Source: Alphaproteobacteria bacterium UBA2903 (GTDB lineage: Bacteria > Pseudomonadota > Alphaproteobacteria > CAAGCB01 > CAG-977). From it: a stretch of 21,934 nt of DNA. Below are positions 1-5,148 of this stretch, piece by piece. The stretch spans positions 89,509-111,442 of the forward strand of contig DEDN01000004.1 in NCBI GenBank assembly GCA_002349565.1, given 5' to 3'. Position 1 is the first letter of the stretch. Each line of letters starts with the position of its first letter. The position numbers were made by a program, and so were the translations under genes. Below the pieces are notes generated by a model that saw only the letters and a program-made list of their open reading frames with translations, searched no databases and had not been told where the DNA came from.

Positions 1-10
1 ATCCTCGAAC

Positions 11-41
11 TTGCGAGCCTGCGACAGCAGGCGCGGCAATC
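11..41 (+). repeat. Degenerate palindromic intergenic repeat, copy A
   Basis: TTGCGAG at 11-17 is followed by a small hairpin (CCTGC, loop GACA, GCAGG at 18-31) and then CGCGGCAATC. This is the order seen in the better copy at 72-109: a TTGCGAG box, a variable hairpin, a GCAATC box. The 26 bases at 33-58 recur at 271-296. The family assignment rests on this shared architecture. Confidence 0.5.
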
Positions 42-71
42 TCCGCCATGGTCGGCACGGACAACAAGAAT

Positions 72-109
72 CGTCATTGCGAGTCCGCCTTGGCGGGCGA
101 AGCAATCCA
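72..109 (+). repeat. Palindromic intergenic repeat (CGTCATTGCGAG...GAAGCAATCCA), copy B
   Basis: The best-preserved copy. It has CGTCATTGCGAG at 72-83, an internal hairpin (CCGCC, loop TT, GGCGG at 85-96), then GAAGCAATCCA up to 109. This resembles a non-coding repeat family seen between genes in many unrelated bacteria. It faces the inverted copy at 143-183, so the pair could form a long imperfect stem. No transposase is next to it. Confidence 0.6.
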
Positions 110-142
110 TTTGCAGACGGCTTGCCGCACTTGCGGAGTCAA

Positions 143-183
143 TGGATCACCGCGTCGCATCTGCGATGCTCCTCGTGATGACG
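143..183 (-). repeat. Palindromic intergenic repeat, inverted copy B'
   Basis: Read on the minus strand this is CGTCATCACGAG, then GA, a hairpin (GCATC, loop GCA, GATGC), then GACGCGGTGATCCA. It differs from copy B by TG to CA changes in the boxes and has a different hairpin core. The outer boxes of B and B' pair at 10 of 12 positions. Confidence 0.55.
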
Positions 184-214
184 AAGAGGCGCACGGGTGC
201 CAATATTTGCGCGA

Positions 215-250
215 GATCACCACGTCGCGCCGCAGGCGCTCCTCGTGATT
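215..250 (-). repeat. Palindromic intergenic repeat, copy C
   Basis: On the minus strand this reads AATCACGAGGA, a hairpin (GCGCC, loop TGC, GGCGC), then GACGTGGTGATC. The flanks nearly match copy B' (ATCACGAGGA and GACGCGGTGATC) while the hairpin core differs but stays paired. Such compensatory variation suggests selection on, or inheritance of, the fold. Confidence 0.5.
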
Positions 251-270
251 TCGAATCTATATTAAACGCC

Positions 271-296
271 GCGGCAATCCCCGCTTTGGTCGGCAC
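271..296 (+). repeat. 26-bp imperfect direct repeat of 33-58
   Basis: The stretch matches 33-58 at 23 of 26 positions. It starts with GCGGCAATC, ends with TGGTCGGCAC, and the three differences lie between these blocks. The first half is the GCAATC box of the palindromic repeat family, so this is probably a remnant of another element copy including the flank shared with copy A. Confidence 0.55.
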
Positions 297-395
297 TTAT
301 AGCGATGCCCCCGTAAACGCCCGTCAAAGACTCGTGACGGGCGGTGATTTTGGATGACTCCCTCCGAATCAAGTGTGCTTAAAGGACTCTCTATG

Positions 396-424
396 GGCTT
401 TAAAACGTTTTTTAGAGCCTTTTT
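396..424 (+). terminator. Possible weak intrinsic terminator upstream of the pilin promoter
   Basis: GGCTTTAAAA (396-405) pairs with TTTTAGAGCC (410-419) over a CGTT loop, 9 of 10 positions Watson-Crick plus one G-U, followed by TTTTT at 420-424. The stem is AT-rich and therefore weak. It would insulate the pilin promoter at 436-465 from upstream transcription. No gene ending just upstream is visible. Confidence 0.35.
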
Positions 425-435
425 ATAAAAAAGAC

Positions 436-465
436 TTGAAAAATACATAGGGGGGGGGGTAAGAT
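436..465 (+). promoter_or_regulatory. Candidate sigma70-type pilin promoter with a G10 tract in the spacer
   Basis: TTGAAA (436-441) is a good -35 and TAAGAT (460-465) a fair -10 (4 of 6). They are 18 bases apart, and the last ten spacer bases (450-459) are all G. The start point would fall near 472, about 30 bases before the pilin ATG and upstream of its ribosome binding site (AAGGGAG, 487-493). Promoters with a homopolymer spacer, such as Neisseria porA, change strength when the tract gains or loses a base; here nine G would give the optimal 17-base spacer. Promoter identity is inferred; the tract and spacing are seen. Confidence 0.5.
450..459. repeat. Homopolymer tract of ten G
   Basis: Ten consecutive G between ACATA and TAAGATG. 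It is the longest G/C homopolymer I noticed in the window and lies in non-coding DNA directly upstream of the pilin gene. Such tracts are prone to slipped-strand length change. Confidence 0.95.
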
Positions 466-500
466 GACTCCCAAAAGACATTCAGCAAGGGAGAAAACTG

Positions 501-1058
501 ATGACTATGAAACACACACACGAAGCCGGGCGTTCGATGATCGAAATGCTGGGCGTTCTGGCAATTATCGGCGTTTTGTCGGTCGGCGGTATCGCGGGCT
601 ATTCGCAGGCGATGTCCAAATACAAAGTGACCAAAACGACCGACCAAATTCAAACCATGGTAACGAACATCCGCACGTTGTTCGCGGGACAGCGCACCTA
701 CACAGGTTTGGAAACGCCGAAGACCGCGTACACGATGGGGATTTTTACCGATGAAACCTATGACAGCACAAATTCTGTGGGATCCAACGCTTATGGCGGT
801 GCTATTACGTTGACGACAGCTGATAATGCTCATCAGTTTGTTATCACATATGAAAACATTCCGAATGACGCGTGCGTTCGCATGATCATGTCCGATTGGG
901 GCGATTCCTCTTCGGGTTTTGTCGGATTGAGTGTTGGTGCTGGTCAGCAGTCAGTTAGCTTTACAACTGCCGGAGGAACGTTTCCGATTGACTTGGGTGC
1001 AGCTGTCGGTGCATGCACGAATGCGGACATGAACAAGATTGCGTGGACATACCGTTAA
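501..1058 (+). CDS. Type IV pilin-like (prepilin) protein
   Basis: A 185-residue protein with a prepilin signature: a short 10-residue leader ending in Gly10, then RSMIE with Glu at mature position 5, then a hydrophobic helix to about residue 35 (MLGVLAIIGVLSVGG). Cleavage by a prepilin peptidase is expected between G10 and R11. The globular part has two cysteines, C125 and C172, able to form the C-terminal disulfide loop typical of pilins. The stretch 'AYGGAITL...FVITYENIPNDAC' resembles the PilS/type IVb pilin fold, whereas the leader is as short as in type IVa pilins. The start at 501 is supported by AAGGGAG at 487-493; ATG at 507 is an in-frame alternative. No pilus assembly gene (ATPase, platform, secretin, peptidase) lies in the window, so it could be a major pilin, a minor pilin or a pseudopilin. 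Confidence 0.85.
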   Translation: MTMKHTHEAGRSMIEMLGVLAIIGVLSVGGIAGYSQAMSKYKVTKTTDQIQTMVTNIRTLFAGQRTYTGLETPKTAYTMGIFTDETYDSTNSVGSNAYGGAITLTTADNAHQFVITYENIPNDACVRMIMSDWGDSSSGFVGLSVGAGQQSVSFTTAGGTFPIDLGAAVGACTNADMNKIAWTYR

Positions 1059-1075
1059 TCGGCTGACAGATTTGG

Positions 1076-1107
1076 AAAAGGGGCGGTTTCGCCCCTTTTT
1101 CTTTTTT
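1076..1107 (+). terminator. Intrinsic terminator of the pilin gene
   Basis: AAAAGGGGCG (1076-1085) pairs perfectly with CGCCCCTTTT (1090-1099) over a GTTT loop. A T-rich tail follows (T 1096-1100, C, T 1102-1107). It begins 18 bases after the pilin stop codon. Confidence 0.9.
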
Positions 1108-1121
1108 GTATAAGCGGTTAT

Positions 1122-1153
1122 AAAAAACGGCGGAGAAATGTTCTCCGCCGTTT
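1122..1153 (-). terminator. Intrinsic terminator of the adenosine deaminase gene
   Basis: A perfect 13-bp stem (AAACGGCGGAGAA 1125-1137 with TTCTCCGCCGTTT 1141-1153) and a 3-base loop. On the minus strand it is followed by a T run (complement of A 1122-1127). It lies 17 bases beyond the stop codon of the minus-strand gene. It may also back up the pilin terminator. Confidence 0.9.
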
Positions 1154-1169
1154 GAAATTTTCACTCCGA

Positions 1170-2438
1170 TTAGCGCGTGCGCTTGTTGTTTAAAATCGCC
1201 GCCAATTTAGGGGCTTTTTTCATGGAAGCGGCTTCTTTTCTTTTTTGCACCTCCATTTTTTTGGCGACCAGTTCGCTTTCCACCGCGCGGGTTTCCAGAC
1301 GTTTTTTCAAAATCGGATTTTGCGCCTTTTCAGCCTGTTCCGCCATTTCCTTGCGGTCTTCGGCGGACATGCGTTTGTAGACGTTTTCCTTGAGCTGTTT
1401 GCGCGTTTTCACGTCCGCAAACGAACAATCCAAAGCGCACAGCGTAATATCGTACATTTCCGCTTTGGTGAATCCGAACTGTTTTGCGCTGATGCGGTGT
1501 TCCTTGCCCGTCTGTGTGCCGAAAATGCCGCCGTCGTCGGGGTTGATGGAAATCTTGATGCCCGCGTCGTACAGTTTGCGCGCGGGGTGGTTTGCCAAGT
1601 CGCCTTTGAGTTCGCCGACCAAAATGCGGTTCGACGTCGGGCAGACTTCAACCATCACGTTCTTTTCCGCCAATTCTTTCATCAAAGCGGGATCCTGCAC
1701 CGCGGAAACGCCGTGTCCCACGCGGGACGCGCCCAAACGGACGGCGTCGCGGATGCTTTCGGGACCGCAGATTTCACCCGCGTGCAAAGCAAGCTTCAAC
1801 CCTGCGCCTTTGGCAATCGACAAAGCTTCGGCGAAGTCGTCGAACTTGCCCGCGCGTTCGTTGCCCGCAATGCCGAAGCCCGTTACCATCGGGTGGGGAT
1901 TGTCGCGCACGAATTTTGCGACTTCGGTTACGTTTTCCGCGCCCAGATTGCGAACGCCCGTCGCAACGAAGCGGGTTTCCAAACCTGTGGATTCCTTGAC
2001 TTCCTCGGCGGCGTTGGACATTGCTTCCAGCATCGCGGCGTAGCGCGGAGCGGACAGTTCGGCTTTGCCCGTTTTCGGGTTGACTTCGGTTGCCATGTGC
2101 ATCGGCGAAACAATCAGTTCCGCGTAAACCCCGCCCTCGGCGGCGTTTTTGGACAGATAGTCCTTGGTGACGTCGTAATAGTCCTGCGGCGTGCGCATCA
2201 AATCCGCAACCGTGTCATAGGTGTTGATGAACGCCCAAAAATCGCTTTCGTTGTAAGCATAGCGGCCGTTGGGAAAATCGGCTTTGTCGTATTCGCCGTC
2301 CTTCATCACAAAGTTGTCGGGCAAAGACACGTTGTGACGCTGCGCCAGTTTCGCCGCCAGTTCGGGCGTAACCGTACCCTCGATATGTTCGTGCAACGTG
2401 GCTTTGGGCATTTCAGCCGTATTGTATTCCTGTGTCAT
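1170..2438 (-). CDS. add: Adenosine deaminase family protein with a charged C-terminal tail
   Basis: A 422-residue cytosolic zinc hydrolase of the adenosine/adenine deaminase family, which deaminates adenosine to inosine (or adenine to hypoxanthine) in purine salvage. Metal and catalytic motifs are in order: H16-E-H18 in 'LHEHIEG', H219-A-G-E222, G241-H-G243, 'EVCPTSN' (264-270) and 'NPDD' (299-302). Two departures are visible: HEHIEG where many members have HLHLDG, and NPDDGGIFGT where NPDDP is usual. Family members are often about 330-350 residues; here residues from about 350 on form an extra Lys/Glu/Arg-rich, probably helical tail ending NNKRTR. Strong ribosome binding sequence (AAGGAAGG) just before the ATG. 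It is monocistronic, with its own promoter (2504-2532) and terminator (1122-1153). Adenosine versus adenine specificity cannot be settled here. Confidence 0.9.
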   Translation of the reverse strand: MTQEYNTAEMPKATLHEHIEGTVTPELAAKLAQRHNVSLPDNFVMKDGEYDKADFPNGRYAYNESDFWAFINTYDTVADLMRTPQDYYDVTKDYLSKNAAEGGVYAELIVSPMHMATEVNPKTGKAELSAPRYAAMLEAMSNAAEEVKESTGLETRFVATGVRNLGAENVTEVAKFVRDNPHPMVTGFGIAGNERAGKFDDFAEALSIAKGAGLKLALHAGEICGPESIRDAVRLGASRVGHGVSAVQDPALMKELAEKNVMVEVCPTSNRILVGELKGDLANHPARKLYDAGIKISINPDDGGIFGTQTGKEHRISAKQFGFTKAEMYDITLCALDCSFADVKTRKQLKENVYKRMSAEDRKEMAEQAEKAQNPILKKRLETRAVESELVAKKMEVQKRKEAASMKKAPKLAAILNNKRTR

Positions 2439-2482
2439 AGCAACCTTCCTTCGGGTTTTTCAGCCCTTATAATTTTTATATA

Positions 2483-2500
2483 CTTAACCATTCTTAACCA
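2483..2500. repeat. Direct repeat CTTAACCA, 10-bp spacing, over the add transcription start
   Basis: CTTAACCA occurs at 2483-2490 and 2493-2500, exactly one helical turn apart. It sits just downstream of the -10 of the add promoter (2504-2509), across the expected start point. This is the spacing of an operator bound by a dimer on one DNA face; the regulator is unknown. Confidence 0.4.
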
Positions 2501-2503
2501 AGC

Positions 2504-2532
2504 AGAATACACGACAAAAACAGCCTTGTCAA
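2504..2532 (-). promoter_or_regulatory. Sigma70-type promoter of the adenosine deaminase gene
   Basis: On the minus strand a perfect TTGACA (complement of 2527-2532) is followed after 17 bases by TATTCT (complement of 2504-2509, 4 of 6). Transcription would begin near 2497, giving an untranslated leader of about 60 bases. Confidence 0.75.
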
Positions 2533-2535
2533 CAA

Positions 2536-2552
2536 TTTGTCCAGTTTGTCCA
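2536..2552. repeat. Tandem TTTGTCCA repeat next to the add -35
   Basis: TTTGTCCA occurs at 2536-2543 and 2545-2552, a 9-base period, immediately upstream of the add -35 box. It is a possible activator site. The adjacent AT-rich DNA (2553-2592) could also reflect curvature or an UP element. Confidence 0.3.
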
Positions 2553-2640
2553 TAAAATTTTTTGCATCCGATTGTTTTTTAATAAAATTTTATGTACGGC
2601 GTTTGCTGTTTTTCCCTAAAAAGCGGAAATATCAAAGTGC

Positions 2641-2669
2641 TTGCGCTTTTCACGGCGCGCGGGTAATAT
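2641..2669 (+). promoter_or_regulatory. Candidate promoter of the lipoprotein-hom-recJ operon
   Basis: TTGCGC (2641-2646) and TAATAT (2664-2669) are separated by 17 bases. Transcription would start near 2676, about 30 bases before the chosen ATG at 2707, leaving room for the AAAGAGG ribosome binding sequence at 2695-2701. The -35 is only a moderate match. Confidence 0.45.
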
Positions 2670-2706
2670 CGAATCGATTGGATTCCAAGTTTTTAAAGAG
2701 GCGCAA

Positions 2707-3843
2707 ATGGCTTTGAAGCGGAAAGCTTTTGTCGGGCTGGCGGTGCTGCTGGCGGCGTGTTCGCAGCCAAGCGACAAACCCGACTGGTACGGGTACGGCG
2801 ACGATCTGGTTTTGCCCGAACCCGATATGGTTCCCGAAACCCCCGACGACAAACCGGGGAAGACCGTCGGCGAAATGCTGGGCGGCGAACCGATGACGGT
2901 TCACGCCGTCAACGGCAAAATCACGGTCAACAAAGCGGTTGAAAAGCCTGTCGAGCAGCCTGTTTACGAACATGCGGGACGCTTTGCCGAACGTGAAAAA
3001 ATCGCGCTGCGCAAAGGATTGAACGCGCCCGATGCGAATCTGGTGTACAGCGCGCAAAAACGCGCGCCCGAAACGGAAGTGCGTCCGCTGGAGGTCAAAA
3101 ACACCATTGAAAAGGATGAGCTGGTTTTTAAATCCGAACAGGAAATGCTGGAGGCGATTATTTCCCCCAAACCCCGCGAATTGAAAATCGTCGAAGTCGT
3201 CGAAACGGCTGCCGAACCGCCCGCCCCCGCGCCGAAAACGGATGATGCGGAAATCGATTTTGAACTGAAGCCCGACACGCAGGCGTTAATCGAGCCGCGC
3301 AAGCAGGATGTCATTTTGGAAGAACCCGCGTCCGAACCCGAACAAAAGCAAATCGCGCTTGTCGAACCTGTCAAGCCTGAATTGCTTCAGCCTTTGGTCG
3401 CCGAACCCGTCGCGACTGAAAAGCCCGTTTTGAAATTGAATGTTCCGCCGAAGCAGGCTGAAAAGCCCGCATTCACGCTGAAAGCGCCCGAACCCGAAAA
3501 GCCCGCTTTTGTTTTGAAAATGCCCGAAGCGGAACAGCCGTCTTTCATCCTGAAAGAACCCGCGGCGGATGACGCGTTCAAGCAGGAAATCGGAACGATC
3601 GCGTTTAAATCAAATTCGTCCGCTTTGCCCGCGTCGGCAAAATCGGTCATCCGCGAAGCCGTCAACGCATGGAACGACAATTCGATTGCGGTTCTGAAGG
3701 TCAGCCATGCGCGCGGACGTCTGGCGGAAAAACGCGCGAAAGCGGTTGCGGACGCTTTGAAAAAAGCAGGGGCGGAACAGGTTGAAACAGTCGCGGTCGA
3801 AATGCCGTCGGCGGGCGTTGTCGATATTGATTTGGTTTATTGA
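2707..3843 (+). CDS. Lipoprotein with Pro/Glu-rich stalk and degenerate OmpA-like C-terminal domain
   Basis: A 378-residue predicted lipoprotein. The start at 2707 is chosen over an upstream TTG at 2641 because it gives a classic lipoprotein signal (MALKRKAFVGLAVLLAAC, lipobox LAAC, lipidated Cys18) and has AAAGAGG upstream. Residues 19 to about 290 are acidic, Pro/Glu/Lys-rich and probably extended. They include four imperfect repeats of the form E(K/Q)P-x-(F/L)-x-L-K/N-x-P between about 238 and 285. The end (about 295-378) resembles an OmpA/Pal-like domain: 'IAFKSNSSALPASAKSVI' then 'LAEKRAKAVADALKKAG', the usual L-x-E-x-RA-x-x-V helix. The peptidoglycan-binding Asp/Arg pair is not obvious, so binding is uncertain. 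Likely a periplasmic-facing envelope protein. First gene of an operon with hom (12-base gap) and recJ. Confidence 0.7.
   Translation: MALKRKAFVGLAVLLAACSQPSDKPDWYGYGDDLVLPEPDMVPETPDDKPGKTVGEMLGGEPMTVHAVNGKITVNKAVEKPVEQPVYEHAGRFAEREKIALRKGLNAPDANLVYSAQKRAPETEVRPLEVKNTIEKDELVFKSEQEMLEAIISPKPRELKIVEVVETAAEPPAPAPKTDDAEIDFELKPDTQALIEPRKQDVILEEPASEPEQKQIALVEPVKPELLQPLVAEPVATEKPVLKLNVPPKQAEKPAFTLKAPEPEKPAFVLKMPEAEQPSFILKEPAADDAFKQEIGTIAFKSNSSALPASAKSVIREAVNAWNDNSIAVLKVSHARGRLAEKRAKAVADALKKAGAEQVETVAVEMPSAGVVDIDLVY
3418..3561 (+). repeat. Coding repeats: four imperfect 'EKPAFxLKxPE' units
   Basis: Inside the lipoprotein gene the units begin EKPVLKLNVP, EKPAFTLKAP, EKPAFVLKMP and EQPSFILKEP. They are spaced 14, 12 and 12 residues apart. 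The units are imperfect at the DNA level, arguing against a recent tandem duplication. Confidence 0.7.
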
Positions 3844-3855
3844 GGAGTTGCCGTT

Positions 3856-5148
3856 ATGACGGAAGTTTTTAAAGTCGCTTTGGCAGGACTGGGAACGGTC
3901 GGCGGCGGTGTGGTCAAGCTGTTGCGCGAACAAAGCGATTTGCTGGAAAAACGCACGGGGCGGAAAATCAAGCTGACGGCGGTTTCCGATTTGAATCAGC
4001 AAAAACTGCTGGAACTGGGACTGCTGGGCGAAGCGGACTATTACAAGGACGCTTTGGAAATGGTGCGCAAAGCCGACGCCGATTTGGTGGTCGAACTAAT
4101 TGGCGGCGCGAACGGCATTGCTTATCAAGTATGCTTGGAAGCATTGAAAAACGGCAAGGCTTTTGTTACGGCGAACAAAGCGATGATTGCCCACCACGGC
4201 AACGAACTGGCGAAACTGACCGAGGAAAAAGGGCTGTTTTTCGGCTATGAAGCGGCGGTTGCGGGCGGCATCCCGATTATCAAATCCATGCGCGAGGGCT
4301 TTGTCGGCAACCAAGTGTCCGAAGTGTACGGCATTTTGAACGGGACTTGCAACTACATCCTGACGGTTATGCGCGAAACGGGCAAGCCGTTTGACGAAGT
4401 GCTGGCGGACGCGCAGAAATTGGGCTATGCCGAAGCCGATCCGAGCTTTGACATTGACGGCATCGACACGGCGCACAAAACGTGCATTCTGGGCGCGCTG
4501 GCGTTCGGCATGCCGATAAACCTCGACGCTTTGAGCATTGAGGGCATCCGCCATATTTCCGCTTTGGACATCGCGTTTGCGGAAGAATTGGGCTTCCGCA
4601 TCAAGCTGCTGGGCGTCGGGCGGCGTACCGAACAGGGCGTTTCGCTGAACGTTTATCCGTGCATGATTCCGCAAACGTCGGAAATCGCGCACGTCGACGG
4701 CGTGTTTAACGCGGTGATTACCGAGGGCGATTTTGTCGGACATTCCATGCTGGTCGGGCGCGGTGCGGGCGAAAAGCCGACAGCCTCCGCGGTTGTGTCG
4801 GACATCGCCGACGCGGCGACGGGGCGCAAGCTGCCTTTGCTGACCGTCAAAAACGACGAAATCAAGGCTTTGCCGATTGTTCCGCTGTCGGAACGCGAGG
4901 GCGAGTATTATTTGCGCTTGGAAGTCCGCGACGAACCGGGGGTCATTGCCCAAATCGCCAAGATTTTGGGCGACGAACAGGTGTCCATCGCGTCGATGAT
5001 TCAGCGCGGGCAAACGCAATGGTCTGTGCCTTTGATGATGACTTTGCACCGCGCCAAAGAATCGTGCGTCACCGCCGCTTTGGCAAAAATCGAAGACTTG
5101 CCCGCCGTTCTGCGCAAGCCGTGCTTGATTAGAATCGAAAGGCTGTAA
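3856..5148 (+). CDS. hom: Homoserine dehydrogenase
   Basis: A 430-residue monofunctional enzyme reducing aspartate semialdehyde to homoserine with NAD(P)H, the branch step to threonine and methionine. It has an N-terminal Rossmann motif GLGTVGGGV (11-19), 'ANKA' (106-109), the family signature 'NGTCNYILT' (162-170), 'GYAEADP' (190-196) and 'DGIDTAHK' with catalytic Lys208. The C-terminal ACT domain (about 351-430, 'YYLRLEVRDEPGVIAQIAKIL') implies amino-acid feedback control, usually by threonine. GAGGAG precedes the ATG by 8 bases. Its stop codon directly abuts the recJ ATG, so the two are probably translationally coupled. Full length for the family and no aspartokinase domain fused. Threonine inhibition is inferred from family knowledge. 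Confidence 0.97.
   Translation: MTEVFKVALAGLGTVGGGVVKLLREQSDLLEKRTGRKIKLTAVSDLNQQKLLELGLLGEADYYKDALEMVRKADADLVVELIGGANGIAYQVCLEALKNGKAFVTANKAMIAHHGNELAKLTEEKGLFFGYEAAVAGGIPIIKSMREGFVGNQVSEVYGILNGTCNYILTVMRETGKPFDEVLADAQKLGYAEADPSFDIDGIDTAHKTCILGALAFGMPINLDALSIEGIRHISALDIAFAEELGFRIKLLGVGRRTEQGVSLNVYPCMIPQTSEIAHVDGVFNAVITEGDFVGHSMLVGRGAGEKPTASAVVSDIADAATGRKLPLLTVKNDEIKALPIVPLSEREGEYYLRLEVRDEPGVIAQIAKILGDEQVSIASMIQRGQTQWSVPLMMTLHRAKESCVTAALAKIEDLPAVLRKPCLIRIERL

Noticed and set aside
11..296. Possible CRISPR array
   Set aside because: The repeats are degenerate, in both orientations, irregularly spaced and internally palindromic with variable cores; no cas gene is present.
48..357. Short ORFs of 66-71 codons through the left-end repeats
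   Set aside because: They read through palindromic repeat DNA and have low-complexity Arg/Ala-rich products and no ribosome binding site.
464..754. An ORF opening with the ATG right after the G tract, in a different frame from the pilin
   Set aside because: Its product is Arg/His-rich with no recognisable domain, it runs across the pilin gene out of frame, and it lacks a ribosome binding site; the pilin frame has both.
1245..2555. A 436-codon plus-strand ORF opposite adenosine deaminase
   Set aside because: The minus-strand frame encodes a complete enzyme with all metal motifs; this product is Phe/Arg/Val-rich, typical of an antisense shadow in biased-codon DNA.
2641..2706. Upstream TTG start extending the lipoprotein by 22 residues
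   Set aside because: The extension would bury the lipoprotein signal peptide and coincides with the predicted promoter; ATG 2707 has a ribosome binding site.
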